Assembly (NCBI RefSeq): GCF_002174305.1
Contig: NZ_MIJB01000009.1
Span: 62,001 to 126,000 of the forward strand
Length of the DNA: 64,000 bases
Direction: 5' to 3'
DNA from: Aeromicrobium sp. PE09-221
Lineage (GTDB): Bacteria > Actinomycetota > Actinomycetes > Propionibacteriales > Nocardioidaceae
Shown here: in pieces, positions 38,397-47,037 of the stretch
Layout of the letters: every line of letters starts with the position of its first letter
How positions within the stretch are numbered: position 1 is the first letter of the stretch
Program-made: the position numbers and the translations under genes
The notes under the pieces: generated by a model
What the model saw: only the letters and a program-made list of their open reading frames with translations
What the model was told of the DNA's origin: nothing
Database searches by the model: none

Positions 38397-39036
38397 GCAG
38401 GTGGAGTCGTTGCCGGTGACCGAGCGCGCCTATCGGGTCGTGAAGGAGAAGCTGCTGAGCGGAGAGCTCGCAGGCGGGAGCATGACCAGTGAGGGCGAGA
38501 TCTCGGCGCAGCTGGGAATCAGCCGAACGCCGGTGCGCGAGGCCTTCTTGAGACTGGAGACGGAGGGTCTGTTAAGGCTCTATCCGAAACGCGGCGCGCT
38601 GGTGGTGCCGGTCGGTGCGGAAGAAGCCGACGACGTGATCGAGGCCCGTAGGCTCGTCGAGACGCATGCGGGCCGGGCGGCCACCGAACTGCCCGCGGCT
38701 GCCCATCGGCGTCTCGTGGAGCTGCTGAGTGAGTTGCTCACCGCCCAGGAGGAAGCTGTGCGAGACGGTGATCTCGCCAGCTATGGAGCCCTCGACGCGC
38801 GTTTCCATCAGGAGATCGTGGAGGCCGGAGGCAATGAGGTGTTGCGGCGATTCTCGGTCGGTCTGCGCGAGCGTCAGCAGCGGATGATCGCCCACAGTGT
38901 CCGTTGGGATGCCAGCCGCGTCACTGTCTTCGTGCAAGGGCATCGGGCGCTGCTCGACGCCATAGAGCAGCGCGACCCGGCTGCCTTCGAGCGGCTCATT
39001 CGCGAGCATCTCGACGACGCGAGGGCGGGCCTGTGA
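38395..39036 (+). CDS. GntR-family regulator, FadR subfamily (FCD domain)
   Basis: 213 residues. The N-terminal winged helix-turn-helix (EISAQLGISRTPVREAFLRLETEGLL) is followed by an all-helical FCD domain with the metal-binding Asp/His pattern (ALDARFHQEIVEAGGNEVL, then QGHRALLDAIEQRDP). FCD regulators respond to small carboxylates. No SD precedes ATG 38395 (or the in-frame ATG 38380), so a leaderless start is likely. The stop overlaps the start of the MFS gene (GTGA), so it probably controls that transporter. Confidence 0.85.
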   Translation: MQVESLPVTERAYRVVKEKLLSGELAGGSMTSEGEISAQLGISRTPVREAFLRLETEGLLRLYPKRGALVVPVGAEEADDVIEARRLVETHAGRAATELPAAAHRRLVELLSELLTAQEEAVRDGDLASYGALDARFHQEIVEAGGNEVLRRFSVGLRERQQRMIAHSVRWDASRVTVFVQGHRALLDAIEQRDPAAFERLIREHLDDARAGL

Positions 39037-40313
39037 AGGGGACAGCCGGGTTGGCGGTCCCGGGGCAGAGGTCGGCGGTGGGGAACCGCTCGTGGTGGCC
39101 GGTCGCGGCGGTCATGCTCGTGGTCGCCTGGGGCGGCAACGAATTCACTCCGCTGCTCGTGATGTACCGCGAGGTCAGCGATTTCTCGACCGTGACGGTC
39201 GACGCGCTCCTGGCCGCCTATGTGCTCGGCATCGTCCCGGCGCTGCTGCTCGGCGGGCCGTTGTCGGATCGCTACGGCCGACGGCCGATGCTCATCCCGG
39301 CGGCGCCGATCGCGGTCACCGGATCCCTCGTGCTGGCCGTCGGCGAGACATCGGCCGTGGTCCTCGCGGTGGGACGTGTGCTGTGCGGAGTCGCGCTCGG
39401 TCTGGTGATGGCGATCGGCACGACATGGGTCAAGGAACTGACCGATCGTGCCGCACGGCAGGGCGCAGACATCGACTCCTCCGCCGGCGCGCGCCGCGCG
39501 GGACTCTCCCTGACGCTCGGCTTCCTGCTGGGAGCCGGAGTCGCCGCCGGACTGGCCCAGTGGGCGCCTTGGCCAACGCACCTCGCCTATGTCCTGCATG
39601 CCCTGCTCGCCCTCGGCACCGGGCTCTGGCTTCTCATCGTGCCGGAGACCCGCCCGCGGGAGACGGTCTCACCCGGGCGCCTGATCGACGATCTCAAGGT
39701 CCCCGCCGCCGCGCATCGGCGCTTCTGGCGGGTCGTCGTCCCCGTCGCGCCCTGGGTCTTCGGATGTGCGGCCTCGGCCTATGCGGTGCTGCCGGCGCTC
39801 ATGATGGATCAGGTCACGGGGCGGGCAATCGCCTTCGCCGGAGCCCTCACGGTGCTAGGACTCGGCTGCGGTGTCGGAATCCAAGTGCTGGGCCGGCTCA
39901 TCGACACCAGCGACAGCGCACGAGCCTCGGTCATCGCGATGACGATCGTGGCGGTCGGCATGACACTCGGGGCCGTTGCTGCGGCGCGTCTGGATCTGGT
40001 GACGACCATCGCGGCAGCGGCGGTGCTGGGTGCCGGCTACGGGCTCGCGCTCGTCGCCAGCCTGAGTGAGGTGCAGCGCATCGCACGCCCGGACGATCTC
40101 GCCGGGCTCACGGCCGTGTACTACTCACTGACCTATCTCGGCTTCTTCGCCCCGGTGGTGCTGGCCGCCCTCGCCGTGCAATGGAGCTACCCCCAGATGT
40201 TCGGTGCCGGTGCCCTCGTGGCCACCGGCTGCCTGCTGATCGTGGCCTTCGCCTGGCGAGCCCATCTCCCCTCGGGCGAGCCGAGATCAGCCGAGGGCAT
40301 CCGGCGAGGCTGA
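39033..40313 (+). CDS. MFS transporter
   Basis: 426 residues with about 12 hydrophobic segments. The loop between helices 2 and 3 has the MFS signature GGPLSDRYGRRPML, and a long cytoplasmic loop lies near residue 200. GTG 39033 is embedded in the GntR stop, so both are made from one mRNA. The substrate is not evident; control by an FCD-type GntR suggests an organic acid or a toxic compound. Direction of transport cannot be told. Confidence 0.85.
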   Translation: MKGTAGLAVPGQRSAVGNRSWWPVAAVMLVVAWGGNEFTPLLVMYREVSDFSTVTVDALLAAYVLGIVPALLLGGPLSDRYGRRPMLIPAAPIAVTGSLVLAVGETSAVVLAVGRVLCGVALGLVMAIGTTWVKELTDRAARQGADIDSSAGARRAGLSLTLGFLLGAGVAAGLAQWAPWPTHLAYVLHALLALGTGLWLLIVPETRPRETVSPGRLIDDLKVPAAAHRRFWRVVVPVAPWVFGCAASAYAVLPALMMDQVTGRAIAFAGALTVLGLGCGVGIQVLGRLIDTSDSARASVIAMTIVAVGMTLGAVAAARLDLVTTIAAAAVLGAGYGLALVASLSEVQRIARPDDLAGLTAVYYSLTYLGFFAPVVLAALAVQWSYPQMFGAGALVATGCLLIVAFAWRAHLPSGEPRSAEGIRRG

Positions 40314-40318
40314 ACCCG

Positions 40319-40756
40319 TCAGCGCCGCTGATGCGTATGTGCGACGTAGACATCGCAGGGGGCATGGGCGGCCACGTCGCGGGCGATGCTGCCCAGCACT
40401 CGTGCGATGCCCTGGACCCGCTTGTTGCCTACGACGATCACATCGGCACCGAGGCGTTCGGCGGCCTGCACGAGCGCTTCGCCGGGCTTGCCCTCCATCG
40501 GTGCATAGGTCAGGTTCAGGTCCGGGAAGTCGCGACGGAGTCCGTCTACGACCGAGGACGCGACGTCATTGGCATCCTTCTCCGTGGTGAACTGGATCTC
40601 CTCGCTGCCGCTGCGGAAGGTCTCGGTCTCGAACTTGCCGTAGGCGGACAGGACGTGCAGCTCACCGCCGAGGGCATGGGCGAGCTCGGCCGCCTTGCGG
40701 GCAGCGGCCGATGCTGTCTCGCTGTCGTCGACGCCCACCACGATCGTCTTGGTCAC
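40319..40756 (-). CDS. Universal stress protein (UspA)
   Basis: 145 residues forming one Usp domain: VVGVDDSETASAAARKAAELA at the start and the ATP-binding GNKRVQGIARVLGSIARDV near the end (G-x2-G-x9-G-S/T-like). ATP-binding Usp proteins act as stress or dormancy regulators in actinobacteria. It is convergent with the MFS gene, 5 bp apart, and monocistronic. Confidence 0.9.
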   Translation of the reverse strand: MTKTIVVGVDDSETASAAARKAAELAHALGGELHVLSAYGKFETETFRSGSEEIQFTTEKDANDVASSVVDGLRRDFPDLNLTYAPMEGKPGEALVQAAERLGADVIVVGNKRVQGIARVLGSIARDVAAHAPCDVYVAHTHQRR

Positions 40757-40863
40757 TGGAATCTCCTCGTTGCCGATGCTGCCCGGATGGGTCCTCCTGC
40801 GGGCAGCATAGCGCGCACGAGTGCCGGTCTGCTCGCCTCCGATGGTCGAGATGGGGACCTTCG

Positions 40864-41841
40864 TCAGACCGCCGTCAGGACCTCCTCTTCGAGTCGTGCA
40901 TAGCTGGCTTCCATGCCATCGGTCATGCCGGTCGCGAGGATCTGATCGCGCAGCTCGGCATCCGGGTAGGTGATGAGGATCGACAGCAAGGTTCCACCCT
41001 CGACCGGTGTGAGCGTGAGCTCATTGGTGGTACGCGGCCCATCCGTCCCGATCATCTGCTCGGTCGTCACCTCGCGGTAGGGAGAAGCCGATTCGAGGAG
41101 CTCGCCGGTGAAGCCGAAACGGTGCTCACCCTCGTCGGTCTCCCACTCGAACACGTACGTGTCGCCGACGTCCTCGGCGACCTCGCAGGTGACCATGCGC
41201 CAGTCATCGGGTCCGAGCTGCCACCTCCGCAGGAGGTCGGCGTCGTGGTGGGCACGCCACACCTGATCGAGTGAGCCCCGAATCACTCTGCTCACCCGGA
41301 CCAGGGTCTCGCTGATGATCTGCGTCTGCGTGCCACTGCCCACGGCGAACGAGGCGAGGTCGGCGAGCACCTCGTCCATCTGTCCCATGGCCTGGCTCAT
41401 GCCCTCGTCCATGCCCATCGCGAGGAGCTGCTCCAGCTCGTCGGCGGAGCCGAAGTGGGTGGCGGTCGTGACCCGCGAACCGTTCGGCGTCTCCTCGAAG
41501 GAGAAGACCATGCGCATGCTGGGCATGGTGTCGTTCGGGGTGCCATCATCGGTCGAGAAGCCGTCGCGCACCTCGAAGGACTTCAACTCCTCGACGCGGA
41601 TGAACTCCCAGAATCCGGCGGACTTGTCGCCCTCAGGGCCGGTCATGTAGTAGTCCGAGCGGCCGCCCTCGGCGAAGTCATGGCGCACGAATGTCGCCGG
41701 ATAGGTCGGTGGCCCCCAGAAGCGCTCGAGCTGACGGGGATCGGCGTAGGCATCCCAGAGTCGGCGGAGGGGCACGCCGAACTCGGCGGTGACGGTCATC
41801 GTGAGGTTGTCGGGATCCTTCTCGACGGAGGTGATGGGCAT
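40864..41841 (-). CDS. Tandem AHSA1/SRPBCC-domain protein
   Basis: 325 residues made of two consecutive AHSA1-type SRPBCC domains: residues about 10-160 (VPLRRLWDAYADPRQLERFWGP) and about 180-320 (GSLDQVWRAHHDADLLRRWQLGP). Each has the domain's N-terminal helix-strand signature. Single-domain members paired with ArsR regulators are common; a duplication in one chain is less so. ATG 41841 has GAAAGG 6 nt upstream. It lies 19 nt downstream of an ArsR gene and is probably co-transcribed. Confidence 0.87.
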   Translation of the reverse strand: MPITSVEKDPDNLTMTVTAEFGVPLRRLWDAYADPRQLERFWGPPTYPATFVRHDFAEGGRSDYYMTGPEGDKSAGFWEFIRVEELKSFEVRDGFSTDDGTPNDTMPSMRMVFSFEETPNGSRVTTATHFGSADELEQLLAMGMDEGMSQAMGQMDEVLADLASFAVGSGTQTQIISETLVRVSRVIRGSLDQVWRAHHDADLLRRWQLGPDDWRMVTCEVAEDVGDTYVFEWETDEGEHRFGFTGELLESASPYREVTTEQMIGTDGPRTTNELTLTPVEGGTLLSILITYPDAELRDQILATGMTDGMEASYARLEEEVLTAV

Positions 41842-41860
41842 GATGGGCCTTTCTCGGTGG

Positions 41861-42196
41861 TCAGTCGTCCTCCAGGAGAGCGTCGAGTCGGGATATCCGG
41901 CCGCGCCAGATCCCCTCATAGGCGTCCAGCAGCCGTTGCGCGCGCTGGAGAGTCTCGGGGTTGCCGTGGATCAGTCGCTCGCGGCCCCGGGGCTGCTTGG
42001 TCACGAGACCGGCCCCTTCCAGCACGGCCACGTGCTTCTGCACGGCGGCGAAGGACATGTCATAGGTCGCGGCCAGCTGCGACACGCTCGCCGGCCCGGT
42101 GAGGGTGCGGCGGACGATGTCACGGCGGGTCGCATCGGCGAGGGCTCGGAAGATCCGATCCACCTCGTCATCGCTCACGTCAATACGTACAACCAT
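41861..42196 (-). CDS. ArsR-family transcriptional regulator
   Basis: 111 residues with a winged helix-turn-helix: IFRALADATRRDIVRRTLTG, then SVSQLAATYDMSFAAVQKHVAVLEGAGLV in two blocks. It lacks the Cys pairs of metal-sensing ArsR proteins and fits the SdpR-like group that precedes AHSA1 genes. The promoter at 42205-42232 places transcription start at or next to ATG 42196, so the mRNA is probably leaderless. Confidence 0.88.
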   Translation of the reverse strand: MVVRIDVSDDEVDRIFRALADATRRDIVRRTLTGPASVSQLAATYDMSFAAVQKHVAVLEGAGLVTKQPRGRERLIHGNPETLQRAQRLLDAYEGIWRGRISRLDALLEDD

Positions 42197-42202
42197 TTGG
42201 TT
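42191..42202. promoter_or_regulatory. Candidate ArsR operator over the start codon
   Basis: AACCA-TT-TGGTT is a perfect 5-bp inverted repeat spanning the ArsR start codon and the predicted transcription start. This is a good position for autorepression. Arms are short. Confidence 0.4.
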
Positions 42203-42204
42203 TC

Positions 42205-42232
42205 ACAATACTCGATCGATAGCTTTCGTCAA
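42205..42232 (-). promoter_or_regulatory. Sigma-A-type promoter of the ArsR-AHSA1 operon
   Basis: On the minus strand TTGACG (42232-42227), a 16-nt spacer and TATTGT (42210-42205) form a good -35/-10 pair. The -10 ends 8 nt before the A of the ArsR ATG, predicting a leaderless transcript. Confidence 0.6.
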
Positions 42233-42265
42233 GGCCCGCCGTGCGACGATGCATGAATGGAGCGC

Positions 42266-42424
42266 ATGGACGTGTCGACGGCGTTGCGGCGCTGGGAGCT
42301 CTTCGGTGGGAGTTGGCGTGTGCTCGACGACGGTGAGCACAGCGGCGAGATGGTCATCGCGCTCCTGCGCTGCGACGGGGGAGAGCAGGTGGACGAGCTG
42401 CGATGCCCTCCCCAGCGGTTGTGA
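42266..42424 (+). CDS. Small conserved-type hypothetical protein, 52 residues
   Basis: ATG 42266, GGAG 3 nt upstream, stop at 42422. The product begins MDVSTALRRWELFGGSWRVL and continues through MVIALLRCDGGEQVDEL. Short proteins with a WxxFGxxWRV start and a C-terminal LCRCDGGEEVDR-like segment recur in actinobacteria, as I recall, with no known role. No signal or membrane segment. The hydrolase gene begins 20 nt later, so they may be co-transcribed. Confidence 0.6.
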   Translation: MDVSTALRRWELFGGSWRVLDDGEHSGEMVIALLRCDGGEQVDELRCPPQRL

Positions 42425-42443
42425 CACCTGCGACGATGGAGCG

Positions 42444-43274
42444 ATGACCGGCAAGCGACGGCTGATGGCTGTGATCGTGGCGCTCTTCACCGCCGCGGGC
42501 GGGGTGGTGGCGCTCGCCTGGGCCCTGCAGAGATCGCTGGTCTTCCTGCCCGACACGACGCCGGCCGGCTCGGCGGCCCACGCGGTCGAGGGCGGTCGCG
42601 ATCTCACGCTCGTGACGAGGGACGGGGTCGAACTCGATGCCTGGTTGATCCCGCCCGCGACGACAGTCGACCGTGAGACGGCCGTGCTCTACGCGCCGGG
42701 CAACGGCGGTAACCGCGAGGGACGCCTCGGCATCGCCGGGCAGCTGGCCGAGGAGGGCTTCACAATCCTGCTGGTGGATTACCGCGGCTACGGCGGCAAT
42801 GAGGGCAGTCCATCCGAGGAGGGGCTCGCCCACGACGCGGTCGCCGCTGCGGAGGCTCTGGCGCGCGAGGGATTCGCACCCGAGCGGATACTCTACCTCG
42901 GCGAGTCAATCGGTACCGGAGTCGTGGCACGCCTACAGAGCACGCATCCGCCCGCAGGCGTCCTCCTGCGGTCGCCGTTCACCGAATTCACCTCCGTCGC
43001 GCGTGAGCACTATGGCTGGCTGGGTGCTGCGTTGCTGCGCGATGAGTTCCCGGTCGTCGGCCATCTCGCGGGATCCGAGGTCCCGGTGACGGTCGTCCAC
43101 GGCACCGATGACGATATCGTCCCGTCTGCGCTGAGCGCCGAGGTCGCCGCATCCGTCGGCAATCTGCACGAGGAGCTGGTGCTCGATGGGGTGGGCCACA
43201 ATGACGCGGTCATGTTCGGCCGCCCGGTGGCCGAGGCGATGTCCCGCCTCGCCGATCACGCAGTGCCGCGGTGA
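42444..43274 (+). CDS. Membrane-anchored alpha/beta hydrolase (BEM46/ABHD13-like)
   Basis: 276 residues. An N-terminal hydrophobic segment (about 6-30) is a signal anchor, so the catalytic domain probably faces outward. The domain has LLVDYRGYGGNEGSPSEEG, the nucleophile elbow GESIGTG near residue 160, an acidic residue in VVHGTDDDIVP and a His in DGVGHND. This matches the BEM46/FrsA-like serine hydrolases. The substrate is unknown. ATG 42444 is preceded closely by GGAG. Confidence 0.85.
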   Translation: MTGKRRLMAVIVALFTAAGGVVALAWALQRSLVFLPDTTPAGSAAHAVEGGRDLTLVTRDGVELDAWLIPPATTVDRETAVLYAPGNGGNREGRLGIAGQLAEEGFTILLVDYRGYGGNEGSPSEEGLAHDAVAAAEALAREGFAPERILYLGESIGTGVVARLQSTHPPAGVLLRSPFTEFTSVAREHYGWLGAALLRDEFPVVGHLAGSEVPVTVVHGTDDDIVPSALSAEVAASVGNLHEELVLDGVGHNDAVMFGRPVAEAMSRLADHAVPR

Positions 43275-43328
43275 CCCTTCGCTCGCCCGCGGGAGCTCCC
43301 GGGTTCGGATGTGACGCGGATCCCGGGA

Positions 43329-44198
43329 TCAGCGTCCGGGAGGCTGCGGCTTGTCGACCCAGGTGACCATGACGACCGAGATGATCATCAGCAGGAACCA
43401 CGAGACCATCTTGTTGAGCGACACGAGATGCCAGTCGTCGACCTGTGTCGGGTAGAGCCAGGCTCCCGAGGCGGTGCCGATGTTCTCGGCGATCCAGATG
43501 AAGAAGGCGACGCCCACGAAGGCCACGAGCACCGGCATCCGATGCACACCCCGGAACACCCGGAAGTGCATCACCGTGGGCGCATACAGCACCAGCACAC
43601 CCGCCACCAGGAACCAGCGGATGTCGTACACATAGTGGTGGGTGAAGAAATTGGCGTAGATCAGCACGGCCAGCACCGAGGTGATCCAGCGGGGCGGATA
43701 GCGATCGAATCGTAGGTCCGACAGCCGATAGACGCGCACCAGATAGGAGCCCACGGCCGCGTACATGAACCCCGTGTAGAGGGGAACGGCTCCGAGATGC
43801 AGCACGCCCTCCCCGGGGTACTCCCAGGAGCCGACATCGGTCTTGAACAGCTCCATCGCCGTGCCCACGACATGGAACATGATGATGACGATGAGCTCGC
43901 GTCCGGTCTCCAGCTTGGTCGCGATCATGGTCACCTGGATCGCCACCGCCGCGATCACCAGGAAGTCGTTACGGGCGAGAGCCGCGTCATCGGGATACCA
44001 GAGCCGGGCGGCGATGATGAGGACCAGCATGGCCGCGCCGAAGACGCAGGCCCAGGCCTGCTTGGCGCCGAAGACCAGGAACTCGACCAACTGGGCGCGG
44101 GCGCCGTCCGCGGGCGCGTCGGCCAGCACGGCATTGGCCCAGCGATGCAGCCGTCGCTCGACGGCGGTCAGGTCATCGGACGACTGGTCATCGTGCAT
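43329..44198 (-). CDS. DUF817 family membrane protein
   Basis: 289 residues with about eight hydrophobic segments. It has DUF817 features: FGAKQAWACVFGAAML, ELFKTDVGSWEYPGEGVL, and NFFTHHYVYDIRW. The conserved acidic and His residues within membrane segments suggest an enzyme or ion-binding membrane protein, but no function is established. It is probably monocistronic; the hydrolase gene upstream ends 49 nt away. Confidence 0.88.
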   Translation of the reverse strand: MHDDQSSDDLTAVERRLHRWANAVLADAPADGARAQLVEFLVFGAKQAWACVFGAAMLVLIIAARLWYPDDAALARNDFLVIAAVAIQVTMIATKLETGRELIVIIMFHVVGTAMELFKTDVGSWEYPGEGVLHLGAVPLYTGFMYAAVGSYLVRVYRLSDLRFDRYPPRWITSVLAVLIYANFFTHHYVYDIRWFLVAGVLVLYAPTVMHFRVFRGVHRMPVLVAFVGVAFFIWIAENIGTASGAWLYPTQVDDWHLVSLNKMVSWFLLMIISVVMVTWVDKPQPPGR

Positions 44199-44246
44199 CG
44201 GCCCAGGGTAGGAGATAATCCCACCCGGGGCCGGCGGCACGGGAGC

Positions 44247-45068
44247 TCAGCGGGCGAGGAAGTCCACGAGCGCGGCGTTGAACTCGTCCGCGTGGCTCAC
44301 GGTGAATCCGTGCGGGGCACCCTTGATCACCCGCAGTTCGGTGTCGTCGACCAGTTCGGCGGTCCGCTTGCCTGAGACCTCGAAGGGCACGATGGCATCG
44401 GCATCGCCGTGGATGACGAGCACCGGGACATCGATCCGTTCGAGGTCCGCACGGAAGTCGGTGCGGCCGAAGGCGTCGATGCAGCCCTGGATCGCCGCAT
44501 CGCTCGCCGGCGTGGACAGCGCGAAGGCCTGCTTGCGCTGGTCGTCTCCGACCTTGAGCTCGTCATCGGCGGAGAAGAAGGTGACGCTGAACTCGTCGAG
44601 GAAGCCCTCGCGGTCCTCGGCGATGCCGTCGATCATCTCCTGCACATCGCCGTCCTGGAGGCCGCCATCGGGATTGTCATCGGTGATCAGCAGATACGGG
44701 GGCACGGCACCGGCGAACACCGCCGAGCGGATCCGCTCGGACCCGCGGGTCCCGAGATAGCGTGCCACCTCTCCGCCACCCATCGAGAAGCCGACGAGGG
44801 TGGCATCGGTGAGATCGAGCGAGTCCAGCAGTGCGGCCAGATCGGCGGTGAAGGTGTCGTAGTCGTAGCCGTCGTCGGGCTTGCTCGAGGCACCGAAGCC
44901 GCGGCGGTCATAGCTGATGACGCGATAGCCCGCGTCGGTGAGTGCGGGTACCTGGCCGGACCAGGACGCACCACTCAAAGGCCAGCCGTGGATCAGGACC
45001 ACGGGACGTCCGTCGCCTCCGGTGTCCTCATAGGCCAGAGTGGTGCCCGCTGCGTCGATGGTCGCCAT
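44247..45068 (-). CDS. Alpha/beta hydrolase (non-haem chloroperoxidase type)
   Basis: 273 residues close to cofactor-free haloperoxidase/perhydrolase proteins: VVLIHGWPLSGASW oxyanion-hole region, nucleophile elbow GFSMGGGEVARYLG near residue 95, Asp in VIHGDADAIVPFE and His in GAPHGFTVSH. ATG 45068 has AGGAGG 6 nt upstream, which decides the start over the longer frame. Physiological role is probably ester hydrolysis or perhydrolysis. Confidence 0.88.
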   Translation of the reverse strand: MATIDAAGTTLAYEDTGGDGRPVVLIHGWPLSGASWSGQVPALTDAGYRVISYDRRGFGASSKPDDGYDYDTFTADLAALLDSLDLTDATLVGFSMGGGEVARYLGTRGSERIRSAVFAGAVPPYLLITDDNPDGGLQDGDVQEMIDGIAEDREGFLDEFSVTFFSADDELKVGDDQRKQAFALSTPASDAAIQGCIDAFGRTDFRADLERIDVPVLVIHGDADAIVPFEVSGKRTAELVDDTELRVIKGAPHGFTVSHADEFNAALVDFLAR

Positions 45069-45142
45069 GGGGGTCCTCCTCGGATCGGTGATGGCTCTCT
45101 TCGACGGTAGGGCCAGACCGACCGCTCCGCAGGACGGCGCGG

Positions 45143-45511
45143 TCAGCCTCCGTGGGCGGCGGGTGTCTGCTGATACAGCGCCAGGCGCCACCGGTCACCC
45201 TCGTGCACATAGACGCTCGACATCCGCGCGACGAAGGTGGTGTCACCTCGTCGCGCCTCCGCGGAGTAGACGAGGGCCGCCTCATCGCCTACGCGGACGA
45301 GTCGCGGATCGTCGATCGTGTACGCATCCCATGCGGGGGCGCCGTCGAGCGAGGTCACGACGGCCGGCCGGTCGAGGACCGACCCGTCCGCGAGGACCAT
45401 GACGCCGTCCTCGGACATCAGGTCCCCGTAGAAGCCAGCGCCGGAACTTGCACACAAGGCGTCCCATCCCGCCCGTTCGAGGGTCAGCAGTTCCTCCAGC
45501 AGCGCGTCCAT
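45143..45511 (-). CDS. NTF2-like (DUF4440/SnoaL) protein
   Basis: 122 residues folding as a single NTF2-like domain: an N-terminal helix (ERAGWDALCASSGAGFYGDLM), a DGSVLDRPAVV strand-turn, and a C-terminal RMSSVYVHEGDRWRLALYQQTP. Such proteins are small cone-shaped ligand-binding or enzymatic domains; the ligand is unknown. It is divergent from ald. Confidence 0.82.
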   Translation of the reverse strand: MDALLEELLTLERAGWDALCASSGAGFYGDLMSEDGVMVLADGSVLDRPAVVTSLDGAPAWDAYTIDDPRLVRVGDEAALVYSAEARRGDTTFVARMSSVYVHEGDRWRLALYQQTPAAHGG

Positions 45512-45564
45512 AGGCCGACCGTAGCGCGGTTGCGCGGTGTCTTCAGGTCTGGTGATGTTGCTGC

Positions 45565-46722
45565 ATGCGAGTCGGTGTCGTCACGGAGTTGAAGAACCAC
45601 GAGGACCGCGTCGCATTGACGCCCGCGGGTGTCGCCACGCTGGTGGCCGATGGCCACGAGGTGGTCGTGGAGGCGGGTGCGGGGCAGGGCTCGCATTTCG
45701 CCGATGACGAGTACCGCACCAGCGGCGCCCGGTTGTACGAGACGGCCACGGATGTCTGGGAGGATGCCGACCTGCTGCTCAAGGTGAAGGAGCCGGTGGC
45801 CGCCGAATACGCCCGGATGCGCGCCGGGCAGGTCCTGTTCACCTATCTGCATCTCGCCGCGGACCGTGAGACCACCGAGGCGATTCTGGCCAGCGGTACG
45901 ACTGCCATCGCCTACGAGACGGTCGAGGGGGCAGACGGTGGCCTGCCGTTGCTGGCGCCCATGTCTGAGGTTGCCGGACGGCTCGCTACCCAGGTCGGGG
46001 CGTATCACCTGATGGCGCCCGCGGGCGGTCGGGGTGTACTGCTCGGAGGCGTGCCCGGAGTCCCGCCGGCGGAGGTCGTCGTGCTCGGCGGAGGAGTGTC
46101 GGGCACCCACGCGGCGACGATCGCTCTCGGGATGGGCGCCCGGGTGTCCGTGCTCGATCTGTCGCTGCCGCGGTTACGCGAGCTCGATGAGCAGTTCGGG
46201 GGCCGTCTCACGACCCTCGCGTCCAATCCGCAGGTGATCGAGGAGCAGCTGCTCCAGGCCGATCTCGTCATCGGAGCGGTGCTCGTGCCCGGTGCCAGGG
46301 CGCCGACTCTGGTCAGCAATGAGCTCGTGGCCCGGCTGCGGCCCGGAAGCGTGCTCGTGGACATCTCGATCGACCAGGGCGGCTGCTTCGAGGACTCGCG
46401 GCCCACCACGCACGACGAGCCGACCTTCCGCGTCCACGACTCCGTCTTCTACTGTGTCGCCAATATGCCGGGCTCGGTGCCCCGCACCTCGACCTTGGCC
46501 CTCACGAATGCCACGCTGCCGTACGTTCGACGTCTCGCGGGGGACGGCTGGCGTACCGCTCTGCAGGCGGATCGGGGATTCGCCGCGGGTCTGAACGCCC
46601 ACGCCGGCGAGCTCACGCAACCGGCGGTGGGCGACGCTCTGGGGATCGACGCGGTCACCCTGGAGAGCGTCCTTCGGGGGTCGGGACGGAACGGTCGACG
46701 CGAATCTCCGGATGTGACATAG
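45565..46722 (+). CDS. ald: Alanine dehydrogenase
   Basis: 385 residues across the full AlaDH/PNT fold. The N-terminal KNHEDRVALTP carries substrate-binding Arg/His region residues, LLLKVKEP contains the conserved Lys, and the NAD site is VVLGGGVSGTHAATIALGMGA near residue 173. The DISIDQGGCFEDSRPTTH segment holds the catalytic Asp region. It catalyses NAD-dependent alanine/pyruvate interconversion. No strong SD is seen before ATG 45565. Confidence 0.95.
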   Translation: MRVGVVTELKNHEDRVALTPAGVATLVADGHEVVVEAGAGQGSHFADDEYRTSGARLYETATDVWEDADLLLKVKEPVAAEYARMRAGQVLFTYLHLAADRETTEAILASGTTAIAYETVEGADGGLPLLAPMSEVAGRLATQVGAYHLMAPAGGRGVLLGGVPGVPPAEVVVLGGGVSGTHAATIALGMGARVSVLDLSLPRLRELDEQFGGRLTTLASNPQVIEEQLLQADLVIGAVLVPGARAPTLVSNELVARLRPGSVLVDISIDQGGCFEDSRPTTHDEPTFRVHDSVFYCVANMPGSVPRTSTLALTNATLPYVRRLAGDGWRTALQADRGFAAGLNAHAGELTQPAVGDALGIDAVTLESVLRGSGRNGRRESPDVT

Positions 46723-46809
46723 ATCAAACCGTGCCGATGACGGGTTCGGTAGACCGATGCCTCATCATGGATGACATCACGTAGATTTGTTCTCGCATCG
46801 GAGGAAAAA

Positions 46810-46971
46810 ATGCCCGTCGCTGTGCGGTTGGTCCTGCTACTCGCTGTGGGGATCGTCACCCTCGTGGTGGGTCGCCGCAAGCAGAAGGACGGACTGGTGT
46901 TCGCTGGGGGAGCGTTGACGGCGCTCACCGGATCGGCCTTCATCGCCTTCACGGCCGTCACGATCCTCTGA
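46810..46971 (+). CDS. Small membrane protein, 53 residues
   Basis: ATG 46810 follows GGAGG by 5 nt. The product has two hydrophobic segments (about 4-18 and 30-52) joined by a basic turn, VGRRKQKDG, so a two-helix hairpin with the turn in the cytoplasm is likely. No family recognised. A 55-bp palindrome 66 nt downstream may terminate its transcript. Confidence 0.6.
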   Translation: MPVAVRLVLLLAVGIVTLVVGRRKQKDGLVFAGGALTALTGSAFIAFTAVTIL

Positions 46972-47037
46972 CGCGGACCTCGGCCACATCCCACCCCGGC
47001 TGATCCCGATTCCGTCCTTCGAGTGCCAGCTGGTCAT

